Shown piece by piece: positions 11,639 to 22,854 of a stretch of DNA of 64,000 nt; position 1 is the stretch's first letter, and each line of letters opens with the position of its first letter. The stretch lies in NCBI RefSeq assembly GCF_050624435.1, contig NC_134540.1, forward strand, positions 105,367,739 through 105,431,738, in the 5' to 3' direction. Under the pieces are notes generated by a model that saw nothing but the letters and a program-made list of their open reading frames with translations, made no database searches and was not told the origin of the DNA. This stretch comes from Tenrec ecaudatus. Its lineage: Eukaryota; Chordata; Mammalia; Afrosoricida; Tenrecidae. A program made the translations under genes and the position numbers.

Positions 11639-11826
11639 AGGAGCGCTGGTGGTGCAGTGGTTACACATTGGGCCACCAACCGCCAGTGCAGCAGCTCTGA
11701 GGGAGAAAAACCAGACTTTCTACTCCCGTGAAGAGTTGCAGCCTGGGAAACCAACAGGGGCAGTTGACCCCGGTCCTACAGGGTCACTGTGAGTCAGAAT
11801 TGATTAGACAGCGGTTTGAATGCTTG
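11639..11826 (+). mobile_element. AfroSINE
   Basis: Head 'ggagcgctggtggtgcagtg', pyrimidine-flanked body 'gaagagttgcagcctgggaa', and tail 'ggtcactgtgagtcagaatt'. It sits inside the degenerate tetranucleotide repeat. Confidence 0.85.
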
Positions 11827-11929
11827 GGGGTTTTACCTACCAACCTATTACCTTATCTATTTATCAACTATCATCTACTTACCTACCTACTGATGTATGC
11901 CTCTCTCAATGATCTACTTACCTACCTAT

Positions 11930-12107
11930 GGAGCTCTGGTGATGCTAAACACTCACCTGTTCACTGAAAGTCAGTGGTTCAAAGCCATCAGCGGCTCAGG
12001 GGAAAACTGTTTCACTCTGTTTCCGTAAAGACTTGCAGCCGTGGAAACCGTATAGCAGAGCTCCACCGTGCCGGAACAGCCCATGTCAGTTGGTTTGGTT
12101 TTGGTGT
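11930..12107 (+). mobile_element. AfroSINE
   Basis: Head 'ggagctctggtgatgctaaa', B-box-like 'cagtggttcaaagccatcag', and tail 'ttggtttggttttgg'. It is more diverged than its neighbour. Confidence 0.75.
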
Positions 12108-12180
12108 ATCTATCTGTGTGTCCACTCAACCATCCATTCGTCCATTTATGATCTGCCTATACACCTACTGATGTTCACGG

Positions 12181-12580
12181 GGCTTTCCAGTGCTCCCCTC
12201 CCTGCCTTCCAGTCTAGTTTCTTTCCTTTCTATTTAAATGGCAGCTGGTCTCCATTTTCAGACTAGACAGAGTGCCTTTGCCTGGGTTGACACGAGAAAC
12301 AACCTACCTTGGTCTCTGGACTAGTCAGCCTCAAATTCGTAGACCAAGAGACAGCTATGTCCTCACTCAAGACTTAGGAGCTCATGACCTTGGTTTCTTT
12401 AAGTCAGCAGCTGACTGCAGAAGTCAGTCATTCCCAGCTGAGCCCTCTGGTGCTGGTTCTATGAGCCACTCTGGCCCTAGATAGACCACACATCTCTGCA
12501 CAGCTTAGGGCTTACATATGTGTCGCATAGCCAAGCATGTAGGCTCTGACCTGCTGTACCGAGAGCATTGGGTAGATCTA
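12181..12580. other. Unassigned DNA
   Basis: No gene or recognised repeat. Confidence 0.3.
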
Positions 12581-12820
12581 CCATATATACTCGTGTATAA
12601 GCCGAGTTTTTCAGCACAAAAAAATTCGCAGAAGCACCTGTAGTGATTCACTTACACCGGCAGCTGAACTGGTAAGGATGTGTCTGTGGCTGTGCTCCGC
12701 CTTTCCCCTCTGGTTTCTGTGTTAATTCACATCCTGTATTTCCCACTCTAGGAGTCAATCAGTTTTTCTGGTTTCCCAGGTAATAATTAGGTACCTCAGC
12801 TTATATCCGAGTATATATGG
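12581..12820. mobile_element. TA-flanked MITE, internally deleted copy
   Basis: The ends are imperfect inverted repeats built on CC(A/G)TATATACTCG..TATAAGC(C)GAG. The inner sequence matches, in the opposite orientation, parts of the 450-bp copy at 61234-61683. The 5' flank is TA and the 3' flank is CA, consistent with a decayed TA target duplication. No transposase is encoded. The superfamily is not certain (a TA site favours Tc1/mariner-like). Confidence 0.75.
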
Positions 12821-12956
12821 CATATGCGATCTCTTCTTCTGTAGTAGTGTGGAACTAAAGAATTAACTAATGATTGGAATGCAGCTAGTGGACAAAGAGT
12901 TACATCTTTTAAGAAAACATACCTTTAACAGACTGGCAAAAATGGATTTGAGAATG

Positions 12957-13744
<788 letters not shown>

Positions 13745-13789
13745 GAGAGAGAGCAGAAAAGCCTGCTCAAAGGCCTCACCGAAAGAATC

Positions 13790-14160
13790 CATGAGCAGAA
13801 TGAAAAATGTTTTCAGCTGCCAAGTTTTGGGGAGATTTGTTACACATCAAACATGGCTGGAACAGTATGCTAGACTTCAACAGTTTAAGATGTTTTTGTC
13901 CTGTATGTGCATCAAAAGATTTCATCAAAAGAATAACAAGAAAATACATAGACTGGGGAAAAAAAAATTTGGGCAATGAGATATGGGGCAAGGGACTCAT
14001 CTGTAAACTCTATAGAAAATGTCCACACTTCAACAAGACAAAGACACGATTGAAACTGGGCCGAGGACAGGAACAGACAGTTTGCCGAGGAAGACATGCA
14101 GGTGCACAAGAGTCATATGCAGAAACGCCAAGCATCCCTAGACATCCGCGAGACGTAAGC
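13790..14160 (+). mobile_element. Ancient L1 ORF2 fragment, 5' part
   Basis: Resembles L1M-type ORF2: 'KRFHQKNNKKIHRLGKK' in one frame, then sequence corresponding to the region before the conserved 'aaatcaaaaccacaatgag' segment. It is interrupted by a MaLR LTR and resumes at 14677. Confidence 0.6.
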
Positions 14161-14676
14161 TGTGGTAGTCCGGGTAGACTAGAGAAACAAATCCAGGGAC
14201 GTTCATATGTGTAGAAGAAAGAGCTTTATATACAAGAGTAATTGTATATTAAGAAAACATGCCAGTCCAGTCCAGATAAAATCCGTAAGCCTGATATTAG
14301 CCCACATATCCGATACAAGTCTGTAAATTCCTCTTCCAACTCACGCAACGCATGCAATGACGCCGAGTGCAGGGAGAGCACAGGCCAGTGGGTGGAAAGT
14401 CTTGTGGATCCAGTGGCTGTGGACGCATCTTAGAGCTGGCTTGGGTCTCCACGTGGCTCCTCCAGCTCCAAGGCTCTGGCTGCCACCAGCATAGCTCCAT
14501 GTGGCTTGTCAACAGGAGTGTCTAACAGGGAGTGAGTGCATCCCACCTCCAGTGAGCTATTTATCTCCGTAGCGCCTCCAAATGAGGTCATGAAGCTACA
14601 AACTGATTAACAGACTAAACCCCACCCCTTCACTCTTAAGAGTCTCAAGTTGGCACCAGATTATGTAATGGCCACA
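14161..14676 (-). mobile_element. MaLR-type solo LTR
   Basis: Begins TGTGGTAGTCC and ends with GGCCACA, so both ends fit TG..CA on the minus strand. Flanking 'taagc' and 'taaat' are a plausible decayed 5-bp target duplication. The LTR belongs to the same family as the split one at 3789/7866. It lies inside an ancient L1 fragment. Confidence 0.7.
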
Positions 14677-14935
14677 TAAATCAAAGCAACAATGAGATAC
14701 CACCTCATCCAGCATTGATAGCAACGGTCAAAAAAGCCTCAAACAACAATCAATAATGGAAGGGATGTGGAGACACCGGGACCCTCCCTCACACACTGCC
14801 GATGGGCAGTGAAACAGTACAGTCCCTGTGGAAAGTAGCCTGGCGCATCTTTAAACAGTGGGAAATAGAAATACCAGACGACCCAGAAACAGCGCTACAT
14901 ACCCCACAGAAATAAAAACGGTACCATGAACAGAT
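14677..14935 (+). mobile_element. Ancient L1 ORF2 fragment, 3' part
   Basis: Continues the L1 interrupted at 14160. 'aatgagataccacctcatcc' and 'tggaagggatgtggagacac' correspond to conserved ORF2 C-terminal segments. It is heavily diverged. Confidence 0.65.
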
Positions 14936-15376
14936 CAAGGCGTAGCCTTGCTCATCCTGGATTGTGGCATATATTTCAAATGCTTTCAATTGTCAGGGGG
15001 TTACTAAGTAATTTGCTCTCACAAAGGGGAGTAAGAGGTCACCTAGGTTTGGGAGCCTCCAGGTTAGGGGGTAGACAGGTGTTACCTTCAGTGAAGGGAA
15101 AGAGAATGTGTGACCAGAGGGAAGTTGGGGGGTGGAGGGGGCGGGGAGGAAACGGGCAAGCCACTGGGAGGTTTGGTCAGTTGTTTAAGTTGAATGCAAA
15201 GCCAATAACCTCATATGTCAACCATCGCCTAATTCACAATACAAAGTTTGGGGGGTGGGGGCAGATGTGTTTTTCTTACATACATTGCTCCAGCAAAATG
15301 ACTAATTATTCTTGTTTGAAAGGTGTTACACCAGATATGATATTATCTTTGTTTCCCCCCATTGTTTCCCCCTGCC
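14936..15376. other. Region upstream of the GPCR coding exon
   Basis: No repeat is recognised. The last part (about 15340-15376) is rich in T and C and forms a polypyrimidine tract in front of the predicted splice acceptor. It is most likely intron of the receptor gene, and the upstream 5' UTR exon was not located. Confidence 0.4.
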
Positions 15377-15378
15377 AG
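15377..15378 (+). promoter_or_regulatory. Predicted 3' splice site of receptor coding exon
   Basis: A C/T-rich tract ends in 'ccctgccag|gaatctc', and the likely start codon follows 13 bases later. Human GPR183 also has a non-coding first exon and begins its coding sequence just inside the second. This is an inference from sequence, not from a transcript. Confidence 0.55.
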
Positions 15379-15391
15379 GAATCTCTCTGAG

Positions 15392-16450
15392 ATGGCTTCC
15401 AATGAGACTAACTCAACCACCCTCTGCCTTTCTCACCTACCACCCAGGGCCGCCAGCCTGGGGCTCGCTCTGTTCTACACGGCCCTCTTGGTCTTCAGTG
15501 CCTTGGGCAACAGCCTGGCCCTTGCCCTCGCCTGCCCGAAGCGGGAGAGGATCAGCTCAACAGGCATCTACGTGGTGCACCTGGCAGTGTCTGACCTCCT
15601 GTTCACGTTGGCCCTGCCCGGGAAGATCACCTACTACACCCTGGAGAGCAGCTGGCCTTTTGGAGACGGGTTCTGCAGGCTGACGGCTTTCATATTCTAC
15701 CTGAACACCTACGGGGGCGTCTACCTCATGACGTGTGTGAGCGTGGACCGCTACCTGGCTGTGGTCCGCGGTCACCGGTGTCCGCAGCTCCGCCAGGCTG
15801 GCCGAGCACGGCGGGTCTGTGCCATTGTCTGGGCCCTGGCGCTGCTGCAGACGGGCCCCTTGCTCTTCCAGCCCATGACCAAGACCGTGGAAGGCAAGGT
15901 GACCTGCATGGAATATGCCAGCGTGGAGCACACCCTCAGCCTGCCTCTCTGGGTCCTACTGGCCTGTGCTCTTAGCTTCTGCGGGCCAATGGGGATTATA
16001 TTATTTTGTTATGTGCAGACCACCTTGAAGCTGTGTCGGACGGCCCGAGCAAACCCCCTGACGAGCAAGAGCGGACACCACCGCAGGGCCTGCCTGCTCA
16101 TTCTGGGGGTGCTGGTTGCTGTGGTGGTGTGCTTCAGCCCCTACCACATCAACCTTATCCAGTTCATGCTGCGGCAGCTGCTCCATCCCTCCTCCTGCGC
16201 AGAGCAGGAAGCGTTCAAACTCTCTCTTCAGGTCACGGTGTCCCTCATGAATATGAACTGCTGCATTGACCCCGTCATCTACTTCTTTGCATGTAAAGGT
16301 TATAGGAGATGGCTTCTCAGCATTTTAAAATTCAGACTGGCAGCATCGTCCTCTTCTTCAGGGAAAGCTTCCTCAGAAACCCCAAACATCAACCAGACAG
16401 TAGGCTCCGTGCCCCTAGAGGAGAGCAAGGCCGAACGCATCCTTGGCTAG
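15392..16450 (+). CDS. EBI2/GPR183-like class A GPCR, single coding exon, 352 aa
   Basis: Intact seven-transmembrane receptor of the rhodopsin class, P2Y-like/EBI2 group. Landmarks: two N-glycosylation sites (N4, N7); TM1 GN (N40); TM2 'LAVSDLL' (D68); TM3 C95 paired with C172 in ECL2 'TCMEY'; D119-R120-Y121; TM4 W147; TM6 'CFSPYH' (P250); TM7 'DPVIY' (293-297); helix 8 'FFACKGYRRW'; Ser-rich tail 318-328. Similarity to GPR183 is strongest in TM2-TM3, ICL3 'NPLT.KSG' and TM7, about half identical by eye over the core. Oxysterol contacts Y112, Y116 and Y260 of human EBI2 correspond to Y103, Y107 and Y251 here, while R87 corresponds to K78. ICL2 lacks the usual proline after DRY. I prefer the ATG at 15392 because the in-frame ATG at 15362 lies upstream of a good splice acceptor, and because 'MASN' aligns with 'MANN' in GPR183. 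Probable plasma-membrane receptor, possibly for oxysterols. The alternative is true GPR183, which seems too diverged. The GC-rich coding sequence has no disruptions. Confidence 0.9.
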   Translation: MASNETNSTTLCLSHLPPRAASLGLALFYTALLVFSALGNSLALALACPKRERISSTGIYVVHLAVSDLLFTLALPGKITYYTLESSWPFGDGFCRLTAFIFYLNTYGGVYLMTCVSVDRYLAVVRGHRCPQLRQAGRARRVCAIVWALALLQTGPLLFQPMTKTVEGKVTCMEYASVEHTLSLPLWVLLACALSFCGPMGIILFCYVQTTLKLCRTARANPLTSKSGHHRRACLLILGVLVAVVVCFSPYHINLIQFMLRQLLHPSSCAEQEAFKLSLQVTVSLMNMNCCIDPVIYFFACKGYRRWLLSILKFRLAASSSSSGKASSETPNINQTVGSVPLEESKAERILG

Positions 16451-18454
16451 AAGACTGAATGTAGGGAAGGGAATGAGGCTTGGACAGTTGGTGATGGTGG
16501 TGGCGAATTTTTTTTTATTTTTAAGAATACAAATAGCAAACAGAAATTTAGATACAGGGTCTTGAACGGTGCTATGCAGTGAGGGATCCCGAGGCTTGAG
16601 TTTCATTAGCTTCGTGATAAATCCATCTCTAATTCACCGCACTGAAGCTCCTTGGCCTCAGAAGGCAGTGAGAGCATTTCTTCTAGAAAAAGAGCCGATT
16701 CAGAGCAAGTGCAAACAGTACCAAAGGCGGAGGACTAGAACAGACATTTTCGAATGTGTTCCAATTTGGGGAAATGAAATGTTCTCAAGGGCCAACATGC
16801 CACCGTCCAAACCAACCAACCAACCAACCAAGCAACCAACCAACCAACCAGCCAACCAACCAGCCAGCCAACCAGCCAGCAAAAAGAAACCACACTTAAA
16901 TTTACCTACAGTCAACATTTGCTAAAAAGTCAAGGCTTTCCTGGAAAAGCAAAACAAATGTCAAGAGGCTACACCCCAAGCTCTTGACTGTGCTGCCTGG
17001 CAGGATGGGGCGGCGGAGTGGTACTTCGTTCCTCTCTTTCTTTAGCTGAGACTTGGGCAACAGGAAAGCATTCACAGATTCCTTGTATAATTGGGAAAAT
17101 GTTAAGGGGTGGGGGAGCACAGAAAACCAGGAACAAGGGTTTTTTTCTTCTTTGTTCTGTGTGTGCAAGAATGGGGTGGGCAGGGAGGCCACGTCTGACT
17201 TCACAAGGAGGAAGTAGGAGAATTCCCCGCCTGAGGCTGATTCCTGAGGTCAGCTGCGCCTCCACCCTCCAAGCTTCTTCACCCTTTTCTGATACCAACC
17301 ACCCTCCCAATGCCTTCACTTCCCTGTGGGGTTCCAAGTGACACTCGCAGATGACACTCGTGATTAGGGGTTAGTGGAGAAGTTAGGTTACATTTCAGGA
17401 TCAGAAACAGCAGTTGCTCTTTCAAGAGAGCTTCTTCTCAGCTGTGCTCAAAGACAAGGCTCTCTAGTCTGCAGCCCCTCACACAAGAGTCTCCTTGGCC
17501 TCGGTCACACTTGGGCAAGTGTTACAAAGCTTTTTTTGCACTGATAAATGCCCGAGAGCAGCCCAGTCTGCAGCCAGCTTCCTGCCTGAACACACCCAGC
17601 TCTGCTCATTCTCTGGCCTGGGATGTCTGCTCTGTCTCATGCTCTTGGGGTCACTGCCACTGCCACCAGGCAGGGATCTCCGGGTCCACATGATGTGCTC
17701 TCCTCATAAACCCTTCTTTCTCGAGAGCCCCTTTTCTCACTTGAGATGGTTTGCTTTATCGCCAGCGAAGTGGCAAGACTGACCAGGGCCCACGTTAGAG
17801 TCCCCTTCGTCTCGTCTGCATGTTCTCATGCAGTCATTCGGTGAGAGATACAAAGCTGATGATTGGCTAGAGCCCGACCAAGCATTTCAACGGTGCCACT
17901 GCGGGTCAGAAAGGGCTTACCGACAGGCACGTGCCGTTAGGCTATGGTTTGTTGAAACGGCTGAAGCTTCCAGCACTTGACGGGACATTTCAACTTGAGG
18001 GACTTTGCATCTTGTAGAAGAAAACTCTCACAGACGTGCAAAAGCGTAGCAGGCACCACATCCAGCATTGCCCTCTGGGTCCCATCCGTGCTTCCTCCAG
18101 AGGCATGGTGGTTTCCCATCACGCTCCTCTGCCTCCCACCTTCCAGAGCTGAGATCAGGTGGGGGGAGGATTGTCCCTGTTTCAACTGCCAACAGGAAGG
18201 CGGTGCAGCCGCAGAGGAAGATGTGAGGGTGGGACTGACTGCACCAGGGCCACCCCGCTGAGGCCCAGGTGGGTGGAAAGCGACACCGTGCCGCGCCCTG
18301 TGGTGGATTCAGATGGTGGCAGTGATGCTGCTGCAGGTGACAGCACTCTACGGCTCCTGGATTGCTTTCTGTTTCTCAGCCTTTGATGCTCAGCCATTGA
18401 GGAACTGATCTTTCGGAATTTTCCAGGAAATGCCACACAGGTGCTTTTATTACC
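16451..18454. other. Downstream of the receptor: 3' UTR and unassigned DNA
   Basis: The first few hundred bases are likely 3' UTR of the receptor, but I see no close AATAAA. No other gene is recognised. Contains the CCAA microsatellite. Confidence 0.35.
16808..16880. repeat. (CCAA)n / CCAG microsatellite
   Basis: About 70 bases of CCAA units, with CCAG variants towards the right end. Confidence 0.95.
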
Positions 18455-18560
18455 TCCACCCCATCGGTGAGGAAAAGGAAAGGCTGAGGCCTCCTGGGAG
18501 GTAGATAGCAGAGCAGGGGTTTGAATCCAGGCCTTTCTGAGGGCAAAGTTCACATTCGAA
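18455..18560 (+). mobile_element. MIR fragment (ancient SINE)
   Basis: 'cagagcaggggtttgaatcc' followed by 'aggcctttctga' corresponds to the MIR core and 3' part. The flanks are decayed. Confidence 0.5.
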
Positions 18561-18744
18561 TCCAAGGTGTGCACAAGCACTGGGCTCCAAGGCAGTCACT
18601 AGAGAGCGGTGAGGGCAAGAGCCAAGCTCATGACAGTGCAGTGTGACCAAGAGCCCCACCCCCCGCCCTCATCCTTCCCACCATCCCAGGTAACCAGTCT
18701 CCTGGCATTGCCCATCTGGGGCAGTTAGCATTCTTGGCAAGTGG
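18561..18744. other. Unassigned DNA
   Basis: Nothing recognised. Confidence 0.3.
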
Positions 18745-19245
18745 ATTATCTTCTAAATAGGGCTGCCATAAGAAATTCCCATAAAGGTTTCGCTTACCCA
18801 GGGGCCTGTATTCTCTCACGGTCCTGGATGGTCGAAGCCTGAGATCCAGGTCTTGGGAGGATTACGTTCCCTTGGGTGCCTTGAGGCGACAACCTCTTTG
18901 CTTCTTCCAGCTTTGGGCGGCCAAGCTCGCTCGGAGTCGGACTAGACTCAGTGGCACTGGGTTTGAGCGGGCGTGGCTTGACCAAGACCCGTCTCTGCCA
19001 TCTCCTCCTCCATCTTCATATCACTCTCCCTTCCATGCATGTTCCTGTTTCATGGCTGCCTCCACCTTCCTCTTCAGAAGACATATGTCCGTAGGTTCGG
19101 GATTCACTTGCTGTAGGATGATCTCCTTGGGACCCTTAACTTCCTCATATCCGCCAAGGCCCTTTTCCAAACAAGATCGGAATTCATGGGTTCCAAGGGT
19201 TAGGACTTTGACGTTATCTTTTTGCGGACCACCATTCACTCTGCT
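18745..19245 (-). mobile_element. MaLR-type LTR (MLT1/MST-like), old
   Basis: Order and content match the reverse complement of a MaLR LTR: 'agggctgccataagaaattc' at the left, 'attctctcacggtcctggat', then 'ggttaggactttgacgttat' at the right. Strongly diverged. Confidence 0.6.
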
Positions 19246-19412
19246 AGGGCTCATCTTTGATTAAAGCTCCACCCACTGCCATTGGCTTCATGTGGTCCTC
19301 GTGATGATTGGATGTCAGCTTCTGGGAGTATAATGAATCTTTCCTGGTCCTGAGGCCCCCACCTCATGGTTAGCAGACCAACACGTACAAGGGGTCACCA
19401 GGACTCCTTTGA

Positions 19413-19557
19413 GCAGTGCGCCTCAAATTTTAAGAGACACACAAATCACCTGGGGATTTGACCGATTCAACAGGCTGGACTTGCATTTCTGTATTTGCAA
19501 CAAGCTCCCAGGTAATGCTGCTGCTGCAGCTGCTGGTCTCTGGGCCACTTTGAGTCA
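19413..19557 (+). mobile_element. MER5A-like hAT DNA transposon
   Basis: Matches the MER5 layout: 'gcgcctcaaattttaagaga', 'aaatcacctgggg', 'ttgcatttctgtatt', 'aagctcccaggtaatgctg', and 'ccactttgagtca' at the end. Both terminal inverted repeats are recognisable. Non-autonomous. Confidence 0.75.
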
Positions 19558-22500
19558 TAAGATGTTAGAAGATGGAAAACTCAGAACAGGTGGGCCTGGT
19601 TCTTGATTAATTATCCCATTACATCACTGCTTTTCCACTCGGGCTGCACACTGGAATCATTAGAGTAAATAATAAAAATTTAAAAATTGAGCATGGTCTC
19701 TGTGAGTTTCCTCCATGGTGTACCCTAGCCAGGGCCAGAACAGCGGATGACGCAGCCCGCCGACTCCACTTCAGATCCCCGCGGAATGGAGCACGTGAGG
19801 ACGAGGACGGACGGAAGGTTGCGGCGGAGGCTGTGATGAGTACGGGAGCCTCGGATTACATGATTCCGAGGAGATGCCTTCCCCACCAAGTCAAGAAAAC
19901 AACAGGGCGGTTCATGCTGAACGGAGATCACCGACTCTGCTAGAGTGTAGCCAGGGCAAATGATCCTGGAAGCAAGCGGAGGGCGGGGGTCCCCCCTCCC
20001 CCTTTTAAAGTATTGTTAAGTCGCTAGAGGTAGAAACCAGCGTTGTCCCTCTACCGGCCAAGGTCTCCCTCCCACCTCACAGGCACTTGGGAGCCGAGCA
20101 AGGCTAGAGGGCATGCGTCAAGTCAGGCCTTTGAGGGAAGCCAGTACACCTGGGAGGGCCCTATCTAGGCCAGGTGAGCTTAATTCAGCCAATGGGGTCC
20201 ACCAGTCCCGTCGACCACGCCTCCCAGCGGAGGGCCTGAGAAAGTCAGAACCGGGAGCCCAGCGCCCCCTTGTCCGGCTGCTCCTTAGCCGGCCATGCTG
20301 CGGGTTCTCTGGCCTCAGCTCTCCACGTGTGGGTGCAGTGCCGACATGCCTGTGTGAACGGGAAGCTTTTTCTATCCTTTATAAAACTCACTGGACCACA
20401 GACCAGGCTTCAGCAAGAAGCCAAGGTAGGAGGCATTTCTCACTCAGGGAGAAACCTAGCTCACACTGTTCTCAGTACCCTTCGGGCCCTCCGAGCCACA
20501 GGAAATGGCCTCCAGGGGACTGTTCTTATGAAAAAATAAACACGGATGACTGGGTCCCACCTGCCGAGATTCTGCTGGAATTGGTCGGGGGTGTGCCGGG
20601 GCATGGGGATTTTTGTCAAGTTCCCCGTGAATCTGATGGAGAACTAGAGTACATGAGAAAGGATGCGAGAAGGAGCCGGGAGCCTGCCTGTGATTTTGAG
20701 GGGAAATCAAGTGCGGGTCAATGTCAAGCTTCAAAATATACGAGATCAGGACAGCAAGAGGGATGACTGGCGGGACACGGGGTCTGGGAAGAATACATGT
20801 GACTTTGACTTGGGTGAAAGGTGGGGAGAGGTAATAAAATCAGCCAAGATGCCCAGAGGGTATAGAAGGGAGGGAGAGGGGGGGTCCTTCACTCACACGA
20901 AACGTTTAGCTTAGTAACCCAAATACCAAAATGAATGAGCTGGCCACATACCTGTCTGGAAAGTAAATTATCAGTGGAAATGCTCTGTTTTGTTTGAAGA
21001 TGATGACAACCTGATCTAAGGACGGGATGAGCCCCGAGTCACGGGAAGCAAGACAAGCCTTTGGAAACAGCACATGCTGGTGATGTCCCCCCCCCCCCCC
21101 CCCGGGGGCCCAGCTGCCTGGCTGGGAAGCCCGCTGGTGGCTGAGGACTGTGTTCCTCACAGTCTGCCGCACTCTTTGCTTCATCCCTGTGCCTGCCCCC
21201 CCCCATCTCTGTGAATGAAGAGCCTGGGGCTCAAAGACACAACGAATCCCTGGAAGGAACCTGAGAACCGCTGTGGGCTACAACCCAGATGTGCCAGAAC
21301 CGCTGTTTATTTCTTAATAAATTTCTAACAATGTCTACGTTTCTATTTCTTACTTAATTACTCAATCAAATCTCCATTTCAAGCTTCGGCTCATTCCCAT
21401 CACTGGGTCAGGGTCAATGCCAGCTCAATGCAGTCACTGGGGCCGCACACCTTCTATTTGGATGTTTCCCCGTCTCTTTTCCCAGGGGCCGTCCAGGTGG
21501 TCGGCGGGCACAGAAGACCGCATCAGGACCCTTTTTCTAGAATGTTCATCCTGCTGCCTGGCTCGCGGCAGGAAAGTCTCTGGCTCTCTCTGCCCCCCCC
21601 CCTTTTTTGGCCTCTCCCCTTTCAGTGTTTCTTATACTCCCCACTCACCTCTTTGAGCTGTTGTTACTTGGAGAGAAAGTACCAGACCCAGGGACCCTTC
21701 TTACAGCATGGACAGCCTCTAAGTGTCATGTGCACCCATTTCTGAACACAACTCCTTCTCGACACTGTCCATTGAGCTGTCCAGCCTGTCTTCATCTTCC
21801 CAACATTAAGCCCCCATATCACCTCCAAGTCCCATTGCATAGTGATAAGAGAAAAGGTTTAAAAGATTCACTGATTAAAAAACACATTTTGTTTGAACTT
21901 TAAACGAACTCTGTCAAGATATCCCCAGGCCCAAAGAGAAGATCAGAGTGGACATTCTCGTGCCACTCCTGAGTTCCCAGGAAGGTGTGCAGGTCAAGTG
22001 GAGCCCTGGGCTCAGAGCTCTGGGGTGAGGCTCCTGGCCCCTGGAGGTGTTGGAGTGGAGAGTGGCTGCCCAACCGCACGGTGTCGGGGGGAGCCGACCT
22101 CTGTGTGGAGGGTTGCTCAGTGACCTCAAAGGTTTACAGGGTGTCATCAGTCAAGTTTGTAGAAAACCCAAATGCTCTTCTGGGTCCTTGGCTTTCTGCA
22201 GAAAGCACATTTCCACCGAGAGGCACCGTTCCTGGGGACTGTGGCACACCACGAGGTAACCACTTTCCAGCTTTCACAACACTGTTCTTTCTCACTTCAC
22301 CAGGCGACTGCGTCAGTCTAGCAAGCGCCACTGGCAGCCCCGGGGCAGGCTGTGTCAGTGGGTCAAACCACGCCTGCATCACAAAGTTCAGAGGCACTCG
22401 TCCAAAAATGGGAAGCCCTCAAAAAATTCAAAAGAAATTTTTGTCCAAAACTTGAAAGTTAACACTTTCAAATGCTAAAGGTCTAGCACTCCTTCCAAAG

Positions 22501-22854
22501 CGCCCAATCCTTCCCTTCCCGGAGGCTCTGCTGCTGCAGTCACTCCCGCAGGGGCATCGGGAGGGAGCCCAGTCTGAAGAGGGGATCGCTCTGTGAGTGT
22601 ATGTGTGTGTTCGTGCTAAAACTTCATCTCATTCCCTTTGCAGAGAAGGTGCGCAATGCTGGAAGCAGACGGAGGCAGGGCAGTGACAGCAATTCAGTCC
22701 CAGTAAACTAGCATCAGGTTTATTCCAAAGGGCCTGAGGGTTCTCTCACAATCCTTCCTGTTTGGAGGCAAGAGGCCCTGAGATGGAAGAGGGTGTGCAC
22801 CCTCCATTTTCAATAACTTAAGTTTTTCTTACTAGCATTCAGTCACTGTTCATC
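19558..22854. other. Unassigned intergenic DNA
   Basis: About 3.3 kb without a recognised gene. The long open frames here (for example 20113-20766 +) lack any family resemblance. A C17 run lies at 21087-21103. A second weak MER5-like scrap may lie at 19640-19670. Confidence 0.3.
21087..21103. repeat. Poly(C) run followed by G5
   Basis: Seventeen C residues followed by five G residues. It is prone to slippage and sequencing error, and the minus strand could form G-rich structure. Confidence 0.95.

Larger units (their letters stand above)
11580..12180. repeat. Degenerate (ACCT/ATCT)n microsatellite holding two AfroSINEs
   Basis: Runs of 'tacctacc', 'tatctatt' and 'ccatccattc' appear at about 11605-11637, 11830-11928 and 12108-12175. 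Two plus-strand AfroSINEs separate these runs. The array was probably continuous before the insertions. Confidence 0.6.

Noticed and set aside
15362-15391. Upstream in-frame ATG adding ten residues to the receptor
   Set aside because: It lies in the polypyrimidine tract and acceptor of the preceding intron, and the extra residues have no GPR183 counterpart.
15557-15931. 124-codon antisense open frame within the receptor
   Set aside because: Shadow of the GC-rich receptor coding sequence on the other strand.
15392-16450. Calling the receptor GPR183 or GPR18
   Set aside because: It is too diverged for GPR183, and in human both genes lie inside UBAC2, whereas this gene is beyond the UBAC2 3' end. 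GPR18 is clearly less similar.
20113-20766. 217-codon open frame on the plus strand
   Set aside because: Low-complexity, GC-driven openness. No domain, and another open frame overlaps it.
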